DNA of 64,000 nucleotides from Bacillota bacterium (GTDB lineage Bacteria; Bacillota; Clostridia; Acetivibrionales; JAEXSP01): the NCBI GenBank assembly GCA_023453795.1, contig JAEXSP010000004.1:124001-188000 (forward strand). The letters run 5' to 3'. Made by a program: the position numbers and the translations under genes. This document shows positions 33,701 to 41,627 of the stretch, one piece after another (the stretch's first letter is position 1; each line of letters opens with the position of its first letter). The notes beneath the pieces are model-generated. The model was not told where the DNA came from and did not search any database. It saw only the letters and a program-made list of their open reading frames with translations.

Positions 33701-36523
33701 ACTGACAGAGCTCATGCGGAACTGGCAAATTCCTTGCGGAACAATGTAAATAAAAATGTAGGCATTCTCGAATTGGAAGAAGTGAAGGAAGAGAGTGATC
33801 TTGTCCTGCCACAATACAAGGGAGGCCCGGACAGCCTTGCATACATAGTATATACCTCCGGCTCTATGGGATACCCTAAAGGAGTAATGCAGACACAGAG
33901 AAACCTTCAGCATTTTATAATGAATTATGTCAATGGCCTTCATATAAGCAGAAATGACCGCCTTTCACTAATTCCGTCCTTCAGCTTCAGTGCCTCAATG
34001 ATGGATACGTTTGCCGCACTGCTGACAGGTGCAAGACTTTGCCTGTACGATATACGCAGCAAAGGTCCTCAGCGCTTGGCGCATTGGATCAACGATAAAC
34101 AGATTACGGTTTATCATTCAGTTCCGACCGTATTCAGGCATTTCACGTCGAGTATTCCAGACGGAATGACCTTCCCAGGCCTTAGAGTGATAGACTTCGG
34201 CGGTGAGCCTGTTTCACGGATTGACTTCGATTTGTATAAGAAACATTTTGAGGATGACTGCAAGCTTGTAAACGGATTGGGTGCAACCGAACTGAATGTT
34301 ATCCGGCAGTACGTTATGGACAAAAATTCGGTTATGATCGGCAGCATCGTTCCGGTAGGATACCCCGTAGAGGATACGGAAATTCTTCTCCTTGATGAAG
34401 AAGGAAAACCGGTAGGTTACAACAGGCCTGGTGAAATCGTCATTCGCAGCCGTTACCTTTCCCCGGGGTATTGGGAATTGGAGGAGCAAACCAATGCAGT
34501 ATTCGAATATGCAGACGAAGCTGCAGGAATTCGTTTATACCACACGGGAGACCTGGGACGCTTCAGGACTGATGGATGTATGGAACATCTGGGGCGCAGG
34601 GATTTACAGCTTAAGATTCGCGGAATAAGGATCGAGGCTTCCGAAATCGAGACGGTAATGCTTGAAATGGAAGAAATTATAGCTGCTGCAATAATGGCTG
34701 AAGATAATCCAATGGGCGACAAGCAGCTTACAGCCTACATTGTTGCAGAGGGTGAAAACAGTAAACTGCCCGGTATGATATATGAATATTTGAGTAAAAG
34801 AATTCCGGAATACATGATACCTTCATGCATTGTGCGCTTGTCTGCATTACCGCAAACCTTTTCCGGTAAGATAAACAGAAGGGCTTTGGCAGGTGCAGGA
34901 GGCATCAGGCTGGAATCAACTGTCGAGTATATTGCTCCTACCAATGAAATGGAAAAGCTGCTTGCTGATTTATGGAAAAAGGTTCTGCGCAGGAACGATA
35001 TCGGCATTAATGATGATTTCTTCCGAATGGGCGGAGATTCACTGCTGGCTTTGAGACTGATAGACATGGCTCATCAGTTCGGACTTCATATAACTCCACA
35101 GCAGCTGTTCCAGAATCCTACCATTGCCAAGCTTTCAAAGATCGCTAAGGTAACGGAGAAGTCGCAAATACCCAAAAATCAACCGGAAGAAAAATTGGTT
35201 ACGGGTGAAGTAAAACTCCTCCCGGTTCAGAAAAGGTTCTTCGGCAGGAACTTTACAAACATGGAGCATTGGGATTGTGCATTTATGCTCTACAGCAGGA
35301 TGAAATTAAATGAAAAAGCCATTACTATGGTATTTGAAAAGATTGTTGAACATCATGACGCACTAAGGATTGTTTTTAAAAGGGAAAATGGCTTGATTAC
35401 ACAGTATAACAGGGGCATTGAAGGTAAAATATTCGAATTGGAAGTATTTGATTTTACCGGTGTAGCGAACCTGGAGGATTCCATTGCTGCTGAAGTAAAT
35501 AGAATTCATGGCAGCATGAATCTCGAAAACGGTCCGCTTGTCCGGCTTGCTCTGTTTCATACTGCCGATGGCGACCACTTGCTGTTAATCATACATCATC
35601 TTATTTTTGACGGCTATTCAAGCAATATTTTTCTGAGTGACTTGGAAAACGCATATTTTCAACTGTTAAAGGGTGAAGATATACAATTCCCTGAAAAAAG
35701 CACATCCCTTCAGGATTGGTCGGAAAGGCTATATGAATATGCTGCCGGCAAAAAGCTTTTGGAAGAATTGGACTACTGGAAGGGTGTGGAAAAATCTGTT
35801 TCGATTCCTCTGCCTAAGGACAGTATTGCTGTAAGCAACAAGATAAAAGACAATCGTGCAGTCTTTGTGAAACTGCTTGAAGAAGAATACACAAGAAAAC
35901 TTATGGGTATATCCGGCAAAATGTCAATCGATATACAGTGCATTTTACTCACAGGACTCGGTATGGCAATCAGAGATTGGTCGGGTTCGGACAAGACTTT
36001 TATTCACATAGTATCGCACGGAAGGGAAAAGATTTTTGAAGACATGGATATAAGCAGGACAATAGGTTGGTTTTCCGTGTACTATCCTTTCCTTTTGGAG
36101 CTGACTGATCGGAGTGATCCGACCAAAGAGCTTAATCATGTGAAAGACGGTCTTGACAGTGTTCCCGGGAACGGAATCGGATATGAAATATTAAAATTCC
36201 TTACACCTCCGGAAAACCGCGACAATTTCATGTTCTCCGTCCAGCCTGAAATAAGCTTTAATTACGCAGGAAATCTGGTTGGAAGGAAGACGGACAGCAG
36301 TCAGCCTATTGTTGTTTCACCGATTTCCAGCGGGGTTACGGCTGCTGCGGAATCCGAGAGGGAATACACTTTTGTGTTGGATTTAAATGTAACAAATGAT
36401 ATACTTAATCTTAAATTCCATTATAATATTCAGGAATATAAAGACAGCACCATTGATAAGCTGCTGGACTCATACTCCGGTAATCTGAAGAGATTGATCG
36501 ATGCACTGGGGAGTATTGAATAA
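30785..36523 (+). CDS. NRPS with E1-like insertion: TubC-C-A(ThiF)-PCP-E
   Basis: A 1912-residue synthetase. Residues 1-52 resemble a TubC N-terminal docking domain (FYSKLRKLDIHLWLDGEK). The C domain (about 70-500) has HHIISDDW at 207-214. The adenylation domain starts near 535 (INYSELNKKADILA), is interrupted at about 582-912 by a complete ThiF/MoeB-like domain, and resumes with LVALLLGHDIGMLTGILG, YTSGSMGYPKG near 1023 and NGLGATE instead of N-x-YGPTE. The usual Asp that holds the alpha-amino group is not seen in SFSFSASMMDTF, so the substrate may not be a standard alpha-amino acid. The carrier has MGGDSLLALRL (Ser1419). The final domain (about 1470-1905) is an epimerase: HHLIFDG at 1604-1610, SHGREKIF, SRTIGWFSVYYP and SFNYAGNL. 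No TE domain is fused. Confidence 0.88.
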   Translation: MHITDFYSKLRKLDIHLWLDGEKLRFNAPEGVFTQEIKDEILQRKADIIKFLKTSGNMNDTDNKKIQAVQDKKDVPLSYSQQRLWLVGQMDVDNYAYNIPAAVKLEGSLNIKALEAGIDEIVQRHNILCTTLQQSNGKVIQTVNSEMKIPLVIIDLSSEENDEKRKHTEEQMREEAVTPFRMDTGPLMRAKLVIWDKTQYVLLLTMHHIISDDWSLNVFVRELAILYNSFVEGKKSPLLPLPIQYGDYAIWQRDWLEKGGMDEQLEFWRNKLQNIEEIPDFPSDYTRPPIQTYNGHREFIMLPAETLSALKQLSQKESTTLFTVLLSVLKLLLYQYSGLTDIVVGAPVSGRTKREVEELIGYFVNTVVLRTQIDNNLTFRQWMGRVKETAADAFENQDIPFEKLVETFQTKRDRSRTPFFQVMFNMLNSSLQADLSGISIKPYTEFIIGAPNLGAKLDITLLAIEHNSGLQLDFSFNADLFSEETIQWLLGHLKVLLNSVVKNPDALISELPELMPRPVHNVEISRDFTPMKKEDIEQSIAERFEARAGERPLDIAAETEDECINYSELNKKADILASHIYNRYDDRYVLTKEEKARYTRQLYLDNWGLEAQEKLKALTVFAAGAGGSGSPTIFQLALLGVGTIIICDFDNVELSNLNRQMLHDESRIGMNKAVSAAMSVQRINPNVKVIVRQEKITRDNVFELVGDSAVIFDNVDDIEAKFILSECAVARGIPHVISSMLERSSYAAIFHTPYTPCFHCLYDAGKLEHVRAMRAADGGKNKVPNSVSSPALFLSTGFACNEALKVVLGLENPAYNKYFFFNQQASRKLSQTRGFKIVTYPFSDFFLKLCREQGFDWQEGFSGRFVEEIDIKKNPHCPLCSSGVSANPLKDTAYKAIEQCTLSKEEPNKQANDAIDPRRPQLVALLLGHDIGMLTGILGTLKAGKAFVVMDPKFPADRLEYILRDTNARLIVTDRAHAELANSLRNNVNKNVGILELEEVKEESDLVLPQYKGGPDSLAYIVYTSGSMGYPKGVMQTQRNLQHFIMNYVNGLHISRNDRLSLIPSFSFSASMMDTFAALLTGARLCLYDIRSKGPQRLAHWINDKQITVYHSVPTVFRHFTSSIPDGMTFPGLRVIDFGGEPVSRIDFDLYKKHFEDDCKLVNGLGATELNVIRQYVMDKNSVMIGSIVPVGYPVEDTEILLLDEEGKPVGYNRPGEIVIRSRYLSPGYWELEEQTNAVFEYADEAAGIRLYHTGDLGRFRTDGCMEHLGRRDLQLKIRGIRIEASEIETVMLEMEEIIAAAIMAEDNPMGDKQLTAYIVAEGENSKLPGMIYEYLSKRIPEYMIPSCIVRLSALPQTFSGKINRRALAGAGGIRLESTVEYIAPTNEMEKLLADLWKKVLRRNDIGINDDFFRMGGDSLLALRLIDMAHQFGLHITPQQLFQNPTIAKLSKIAKVTEKSQIPKNQPEEKLVTGEVKLLPVQKRFFGRNFTNMEHWDCAFMLYSRMKLNEKAITMVFEKIVEHHDALRIVFKRENGLITQYNRGIEGKIFELEVFDFTGVANLEDSIAAEVNRIHGSMNLENGPLVRLALFHTADGDHLLLIIHHLIFDGYSSNIFLSDLENAYFQLLKGEDIQFPEKSTSLQDWSERLYEYAAGKKLLEELDYWKGVEKSVSIPLPKDSIAVSNKIKDNRAVFVKLLEEEYTRKLMGISGKMSIDIQCILLTGLGMAIRDWSGSDKTFIHIVSHGREKIFEDMDISRTIGWFSVYYPFLLELTDRSDPTKELNHVKDGLDSVPGNGIGYEILKFLTPPENRDNFMFSVQPEISFNYAGNLVGRKTDSSQPIVVSPISSGVTAAAESEREYTFVLDLNVTNDILNLKFHYNIQEYKDSTIDKLLDSYSGNLKRLIDALGSIE
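32560..33440 (+). other. ThiF/MoeB/E1-like adenylyltransferase domain embedded in the adenylation domain
   Basis: The domain opens with RYTRQLYLDNWGLEAQEKL and the ATP loop VFAAGAGGSGSPTIFQLALL, typical of E1-like enzymes. It keeps ICDFDNVELSNLNRQ (Asp and the ATP-contacting Arg), IFDNVDDIEAKF (Mg-binding Asp), and two zinc-type Cys pairs, TPCFHCLYD and PHCPLCSSG. Everything needed for ATP-dependent carboxylate adenylation is present by motif. It lies inside the N-terminal subdomain of the NRPS adenylation domain, between the LNKKADILA helix and the VALLL strand, in one continuous reading frame. Confidence 0.88.
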
Positions 36524-36569
36524 TTATAATGCGGGTATGAAAATATTTTTATCAAAGAGGTGGAAGAAA

Positions 36570-37259
36570 GTGAAACTATTCTGTTTTCCATATGCTGGCG
36601 GTTCAGCTTCGATTTATTATCCCTTTAAAAATTATTTGGATAAAACTATTGAATTGTATCCTGTTGAATTGGCCGGTAGAGGAAAAAGATGTTCCGAGCC
36701 GATGCCAAACACTATGGATGAATTGGTTTGGGATGTTTTTGAAAACATAAAAAATGAAATTACCGCTTCCAGATATGCCTTGTTCGGATATAGTATGGGA
36801 AGCGTAATTGCCTATGAGCTGTGCCTGAAGATTAAAGAATATGGGTTAAAAGGCCCTGAACATGTATTTGTTGCAGCCAGGGGAGCGCCAAATGTTGCAG
36901 CGCATGCAGAGCAGATTCACAATTTAAACAATGTTGAATTCATGGAAAAAATAAAAAAGACCGGGGGTACGCCAAAGGAGTTCTTTGATAATGCAGAACT
37001 TGTAGATTTCTACCTTCCTGTGTTGAAGGGGGATTATAAGGTTATTGAAGAGTATGAAACGGTTTTAAAAACCTCAAGGCTGGATTGTGATATCTCAGTT
37101 TTAGGCGGAACCGAAGACAGTATTCCTGACGAAAGTATGGCTTCATGGAAAGAACTGACTAATAAAAAAAGTACATTTTATCGATTTGAAGGGGATCACT
37201 TCTTTATAAAAAAGCATACCGAACAAATTACAGATATTATTAACCGCAGTCTGTTATAA
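36570..37259 (+). CDS. Type II thioesterase
   Basis: A 229-residue alpha/beta-hydrolase of the kind that edits mis-primed carrier domains and sometimes releases product. It starts with the typical VKLFCFPYAGGSASIYYPF, carries ELAGRGKR, the nucleophile elbow GYSMGS (Ser75) and the catalytic His in EGDHFFI (His210). GTG 36570 is chosen because AGAGGTGG lies 7 bases upstream and the protein then begins exactly at the family's conserved first strand; ATG 36537 is a weaker alternative. The gene follows the last NRPS, which lacks its own TE, and is closed by a terminator 12 bases later. Confidence 0.9.
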   Translation: MKLFCFPYAGGSASIYYPFKNYLDKTIELYPVELAGRGKRCSEPMPNTMDELVWDVFENIKNEITASRYALFGYSMGSVIAYELCLKIKEYGLKGPEHVFVAARGAPNVAAHAEQIHNLNNVEFMEKIKKTGGTPKEFFDNAELVDFYLPVLKGDYKVIEEYETVLKTSRLDCDISVLGGTEDSIPDESMASWKELTNKKSTFYRFEGDHFFIKKHTEQITDIINRSLL

Positions 37260-37271
37260 ATAGAAATTATG

Positions 37272-37303
37272 CTCCTATAGCCTAAACTATAGGGGTTTTT
37301 TTT
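37272..37303 (+). terminator. Rho-independent terminator ending the NRPS-PKS operon
   Basis: CTCCTATAG (37272-37280) pairs with CTATAGGGG (37287-37295), counting G-T, and a run of eight or more T follows. It separates the biosynthetic cluster from the response-regulator gene. Confidence 0.88.
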
Positions 37304-37552
37304 ATGGGTAAAACCTGTTCTTCGATAAGCACATTAAAATTGCTTTTGTATATTAACAATATTACTATTGCTTTAAAATTAAGAAATGTTAAAATATAAA
37401 TATAAATGAGGCTACAATAAATTACATTAAATTATTATATTTACTGCAAAATAAAAAATTGTAATCCTAAAAAAATTATTCAAAATTATGAAAAAACCTC
37501 ATGCAGCTGATTTTTTTATGTGAACTTATTTGCGAGGAATCTAAAGGGAAAT

Positions 37553-37720
37553 ACCGGTTTAGCTTTATAATAGCGCTGACATCGTAGTCAGAGAAAACCG
37601 GTTTGGCTTAAATAATGTGCATAAGAAAATTAACCTCATTAGAAAATCAATACAATTGATAATTCAAAACGAATCAGGAAGGGTGCCAGATACACCTTCT
37701 TATTCCTTTGGAGAAGTGAG
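37553..37720 (+). promoter_or_regulatory. Structured leader upstream of the AraC-type regulator
   Basis: Within the 464-base gap after the TE gene, ACCGGTTT (37553-37560) can pair with AAACCGGT (37595-37602), enclosing an inner stem CTGAC/GTCAG (37576-37591). The same DNA also forms a direct repeat ACCGGTTT[A/G]GCTT 44 bases apart. Further down GAAGGGTG (37678-37685) can pair with CACCTTC (37693-37699), while CACCTTCT can alternatively pair with AGAAGTG (37712-37718) over the ribosome-binding site. A weak promoter, TTGCTT (37368-37373) with TAAAAT (37390-37395), lies upstream. No known riboswitch class was recognised. Confidence 0.4.
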
Positions 37721-37723
37721 ATT

Positions 37724-39322
37724 ATGTATAAGGTATTTCTGGTGGATGATGAAATCGCAATTCGTGAGGGTATCCGAAACAGTTTCAGGTGGGATACCAC
37801 TCATTTAATCTTTTCAGGTGAAGCGCCGGATGGTGAATCTGCGCTGCCTTTAATTCAGGAAATCAAGCCGGACATACTGATTACCGATATTAAAATGCCT
37901 TTTATGGATGGTTTGCAGCTAAGCCGGATAGTTCGGAAAAACATGCCTTGGATCAAGATTATAATTCTTAGTGAACAAGATGAGTTTGTACTCGCTAGAG
38001 AAGCGATGCGTATCGGGGTTGCTGAGTACTTGCTGAAACCGATAAGTACGGTTGATCTCAATGAATCCTTAAAAAAGGTTGTTCTCCAAATCGAAGACGA
38101 AAAAAAGGAACGAGAAAATACTGAAAAAATAAAAAAGCAAATCGAGAAAAATACATCTATATTCCGTGACAAATTTTTAAACGAATTGGTTTTGGGAATG
38201 CTTTCTCCTGTTGAGATAATAAATAACTGTGCCCATTTTCATATCAATATCATATCTAAATTGTACCTTGCAGTAATCATTGAATCCGAAATTAACCCAA
38301 AAGATTCAATGGATGCCGAGTATTCGGAGTTCCTGAAATCCGAGGTGCTGATAGACAATGCAGTAATGGGAAATGATGATGTTATAAAATTCAGAAGGAA
38401 CCCGGGGAAGACAATACTGATTATTAAGGGAGATAATGTTGAAAGGCTTGAGGACAATGCATATGGGCTGGCTCATTCCATCAAATACGAGGTAGAAAGA
38501 AAGACTTCCTGTATATTATGCATCAGTATCGGAAGTGTTAGGGAAAGGATACGTGAAATCGCACAGTCTTACAAGGATGCGGATACAATAAAAAACTACC
38601 GTTATGTCTACGGCAAAAGCAAAATTCTCGGAATAAATGATATAAAGCCTATTATGGGAGAAAAGAAAGAGTTCATTGAAATAAATAAAGACGATGTTTA
38701 TGATTTTTTGAAAAATGGTCTGAAATCCAATGTACAGATCTTTGTGCGGCAATATATAAATAGTTTGAATCAAGTAGAGATGAAGTCTCTTATTTATATC
38801 TATTATGTGTTTTTGGACATAGTATTGAATGCTTCAAGGTTTATAAATGAGCTTGGAGGGGATATTGAACAGCTGATACCCGAGATAGGCAATTTAAACA
38901 GCCTGATTATTGAAATTGATTCAATAGAGAGGCTAAGGGAACTGACAGAAAGATTTTTAAACAAAGTATTTGACTTCAGGGATAATCAGGTTGAAAAAAA
39001 GTATATCAGCACAATAAATAAAGCGAAAGAGTACATACATAACAATTTTTCCAGTTCCAATATTTCCTTAAACTCTGTTGCTTCCTATGTCAATGTCAGT
39101 CCCAGCCGCTTCAGTGCCGTCTTTAGTCAGGAAACCGGAGAGAATTTTACAGAATATCTGACAAAGATCAGAGTTAAAAAAGCTATGGAGCTTTTGAAAA
39201 CCACGTCGCTTAAATCAGCTGAAATTGCCTATAATGTAGGATACAGCGATCCTCATTATTTCAATTTTATTTTTAAAAAGGCCTTGGGAATTACCCCTAA
39301 GGAATTCAGAAACGAAGCTTAA
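37724..39322 (+). CDS. AraC-type two-component response regulator (YesN/XydR-like)
   Basis: A 532-residue DNA-binding response regulator. The receiver domain (1-120) has VFLVDDE at the start, the phosphoacceptor Asp55 in LITDIKMPFMDG, the switch residue in ILSEQDEF and Lys in YLLKPIS. A ~300-residue middle region typical of YesN-like regulators follows. The C-terminal AraC HTH (about 425-530) shows AKEYIHNNFSSSNISLNSVA, RFSAVFSQETGENFTEYL and IAYNVGYSDPHYFNFIFKK. In C. cellulolyticum the XydS/XydR two-component system lies beside the xyl-doc cluster and activates it; this gene holds the XydR position. No histidine kinase is found in the window. It ends at a terminator, so the dockerin genes have a separate promoter. 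Confidence 0.88.
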   Translation: MYKVFLVDDEIAIREGIRNSFRWDTTHLIFSGEAPDGESALPLIQEIKPDILITDIKMPFMDGLQLSRIVRKNMPWIKIIILSEQDEFVLAREAMRIGVAEYLLKPISTVDLNESLKKVVLQIEDEKKERENTEKIKKQIEKNTSIFRDKFLNELVLGMLSPVEIINNCAHFHINIISKLYLAVIIESEINPKDSMDAEYSEFLKSEVLIDNAVMGNDDVIKFRRNPGKTILIIKGDNVERLEDNAYGLAHSIKYEVERKTSCILCISIGSVRERIREIAQSYKDADTIKNYRYVYGKSKILGINDIKPIMGEKKEFIEINKDDVYDFLKNGLKSNVQIFVRQYINSLNQVEMKSLIYIYYVFLDIVLNASRFINELGGDIEQLIPEIGNLNSLIIEIDSIERLRELTERFLNKVFDFRDNQVEKKYISTINKAKEYIHNNFSSSNISLNSVASYVNVSPSRFSAVFSQETGENFTEYLTKIRVKKAMELLKTTSLKSAEIAYNVGYSDPHYFNFIFKKALGITPKEFRNEA

Positions 39323-39338
39323 ACTTAAAAGAATCGAT

Positions 39339-39400
39339 AGAGGATATAACTCCGTATTTTTATGGATAAGGTGAAAATGCGAAATTGTATCCTCTTTTTT
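39339..39400 (+). terminator. Terminator after the response regulator gene
   Basis: AGAGGATA (39339-39346) pairs perfectly with TATCCTCT (39388-39395) and runs into six T. The loop is long (41 bases), which weakens the call. Confidence 0.65.
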
Positions 39401-39555
39401 AATAAAAGCTTAAGAATCCGGCGTTTTTCGATGTTTTTATCTCAATACTACAAAAAAATGCCATAAATCAAAAAAAATTTTAACAAATTAAAACCTAAAA
39501 ATCCAAAATAATCTAATGGTGTCAAATTATTAAACAAACTCCGAAAGGATATACA

Positions 39556-39584
39556 TTGAGTTGGAAAATATTACATTCTATAAT
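39556..39584 (+). promoter_or_regulatory. Sigma-A promoter of the dockerin gene cluster
   Basis: TTGAGT (39556-39561) and a perfect TATAAT (39579-39584) are 17 bases apart, about 100 bases before the GH27 start codon. The 150 bases upstream are strongly A-rich and are the natural place for an activator such as the adjacent AraC-type regulator; no clear operator repeat was seen there. Confidence 0.65.
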
Positions 39585-39686
39585 TGATGATGAGTAAATG
39601 GATTAGTTATGAAATTCAAACTCAATGTCAGGGAGGCGGAAAACCCTTATAAACACCGGCAAACATTGATTTTGGGGGTAGGTATT

Positions 39687-41492
39687 ATGTTGAAAAAAGT
39701 GGTTTCAGTGATCACACTTTGCTGTACATTGGCTATGTTTACTTTTTTGTTTTCTTTGAATTCAGTTGCATCGGATAATGGTCTTGCCAAAACACCGCCG
39801 ATGGGATGGAACAGTTGGAATATTTTTCAGGGAAATATTAATGAAACTCAGATTAAACAAATTGCTGATGCAATGGTAAGCACAGGTATGAAGGATGCAG
39901 GCTATATATACCTGAATCTTGACGATAACTGGATGGCAAATCCGGCGCGTGATTCCAGCGGAAACCTGAGAGTTGATCCTACACGTTTTCCTAGTGGAAT
40001 GAAAGCTTTGGCAGATTATGTTCATGCTAAGGGACTTAAGCTTGGAATATATGGATGCCGTGGAACCAAGACATGTATGAATATTGATCAAAGCGGAAGT
40101 TACGGAAATGAGCAGAGGGATGCAAAGACATTTGCATCATGGGGCATTGATTACTTGAAATATGACAACTGTAATATTGTAGCCGGAAGTGATATGAAAA
40201 CCGATTACCAGAAAATGCAGGCCGCACTTGCTAATTGCGGAAGACCTATAGTATTCAGTATATGTGCTTGGGAATACAAGGATTGGATGCCTGCAACCGG
40301 TAATTTGTGGCGTACAACCGGTGATATTACAGATAAATGGGATAATGGAACGAACTGGATGAAAGGCATTATAAACTGCATAGATCTTAATGAAAAATAT
40401 TATAGCTCAGCAAAGCCGGGGGCTTGGAATGATCCAGATATGCTTGAGATTGGAAACGGCCGTTGTACTGTAGAGGAATACCGTTCCCAGATGAGCATGT
40501 GGTGTATGATGGCATCACCTCTTATTGCAGGAAATGATATAAGAACTATGACGCAAGCTACAAAGGATATTTTGCTTAATAATGAAGTAATAGCTGTTGA
40601 CCAGGATCCGGCAGGAATCCAGGGACACAGGGTTAAGAGTACAAATGGTCTTGAGGTTTGGGTTAAGCCTCTCGGCACCGATGGAACTACAAAAGCGGTT
40701 GCGCTGTTGAACAGAAATTCATCAACTTCAAATATAACAGTTAACTGGTCAGATATCGGCCTGACAGGCAGTGTTTCTGTCAGAGACTTATGGGCTAAAT
40801 CAGACAAAGGCAGTTTTGATGGTTCATATACAGCATCGGTACCTTCACACGGTACTGTTATGCTTAAGGTTTCAAGCAAACCCATAGAGCTATCGGCATT
40901 TTCACAAATCGAAGCTGAGAATTACAGCAACCAATCCGGAATTCAGACTGAAACCTGTACCTCAGGAGGTTTGGATGTTGCATATATTGAAGATGGTGAT
41001 TATGTAGTTTACAACAATGTTGATTTCGGCAGCGGTGCATCAAGCTTCCAGGCTAGAGTAGCAAGTAGTACAGAAGGAGGTAATATCGAACTCCATCTTG
41101 ACAGCATTGACGGACCTTCAATAGGGATTTGTCCGGTTGCCTCAACCGGCGGCTGGCAGAATTGGACCGATGCAAAGTGCAGTGTGAGCGGAGTTACAGG
41201 AAAACATAGCTTATACCTGAAGTTTACGGGCGGCAGCGGTTATTTATTCAACCTGAACTGGTTTGTATTCGGCAAAGAGACAGTTAAATTAGGTGATATA
41301 AACTCTGACGGGGCTATAGATGCATTGGATATGCAGCTGTTGAAAGCCAGCTTATTGAAAGTTGTAACTCTTGAGAATCCCAAATTGGCTGACTTGGATG
41401 CAAGCGGTTCAGTAGATGCACTTGATTTTGCACTAATGAAACAATATTTGCTGCATGCTATAAATGTTTTCCCGGGAGAAGGTGCAGTATAA
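39687..41492 (+). CDS. Cellulosomal GH27 alpha-galactosidase: SP-GH27-CBM6-dockerin
   Basis: A 601-residue secreted enzyme that removes alpha-1,6-galactose from galactomannan or oligosaccharides. The signal peptide ends near residue 28. GH27 (about 30-400) shows KTPPMGWNSWN, LNLDDNWM, the nucleophile Asp160 in YLKYDNCN and the acid/base Asp251 in WNDPDML, then a C-terminal beta domain. CBM6 (about 405-530) starts FSQIEAENYSNQSG and has IEDGDYVVY. The dockerin (about 535-595) has two Ca-binding repeats, INSDGAIDALDMQLL and LDASGSVDALDFALM. ATG 39687 follows GGGGGTAGG; an earlier ATG at 39609 would spoil the signal peptide. First gene of the cluster after its promoter. Confidence 0.93.
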   Translation: MLKKVVSVITLCCTLAMFTFLFSLNSVASDNGLAKTPPMGWNSWNIFQGNINETQIKQIADAMVSTGMKDAGYIYLNLDDNWMANPARDSSGNLRVDPTRFPSGMKALADYVHAKGLKLGIYGCRGTKTCMNIDQSGSYGNEQRDAKTFASWGIDYLKYDNCNIVAGSDMKTDYQKMQAALANCGRPIVFSICAWEYKDWMPATGNLWRTTGDITDKWDNGTNWMKGIINCIDLNEKYYSSAKPGAWNDPDMLEIGNGRCTVEEYRSQMSMWCMMASPLIAGNDIRTMTQATKDILLNNEVIAVDQDPAGIQGHRVKSTNGLEVWVKPLGTDGTTKAVALLNRNSSTSNITVNWSDIGLTGSVSVRDLWAKSDKGSFDGSYTASVPSHGTVMLKVSSKPIELSAFSQIEAENYSNQSGIQTETCTSGGLDVAYIEDGDYVVYNNVDFGSGASSFQARVASSTEGGNIELHLDSIDGPSIGICPVASTGGWQNWTDAKCSVSGVTGKHSLYLKFTGGSGYLFNLNWFVFGKETVKLGDINSDGAIDALDMQLLKASLLKVVTLENPKLADLDASGSVDALDFALMKQYLLHAINVFPGEGAV

Positions 41493-41527
41493 ATAATTAA
41501 GTAAGAGTTGAATAATGAAAAGCCAAA

Positions 41528-41555
41528 AGACGGTTTAGTAGTTTGCAAACCGTCT
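41528..41555 (+). terminator. Hairpin after the GH27 gene
   Basis: AGACGGTTT (41528-41536) pairs perfectly with AAACCGTCT (41547-41555). No T run follows, so it may stabilise or delimit the transcript end rather than terminate. Confidence 0.45.
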
Positions 41556-41627
41556 ATTCGGCACTATAGAAAGATGACAGCTTTTGAGAAAAATCAAAAA
41601 GGTTAATTTAAACGGGGGCGAAATGCT

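Noticed and set aside
36537..36570. ATG 36537 as the thioesterase start
   Set aside because: No ribosome-binding site, and it adds eleven non-conserved residues; GTG 36570 has AGAGGTGG at proper distance.
37540..37610. Partial likeness to a cobalamin riboswitch (AAAGGGAAATACCGGT, GCTGAC)
   Set aside because: The B12 box and the remaining conserved blocks are absent, and the downstream gene is a response regulator, not a cobalamin gene.
37617..37808. 63-codon frame overlapping the regulator start
   Set aside because: Overlaps the receiver domain in another frame and has no ribosome-binding site.
40400..40885. Minus-strand open frame of 161 codons inside the GH27 gene
   Set aside because: Antisense to the catalytic domain and beta domain; no supporting signals.
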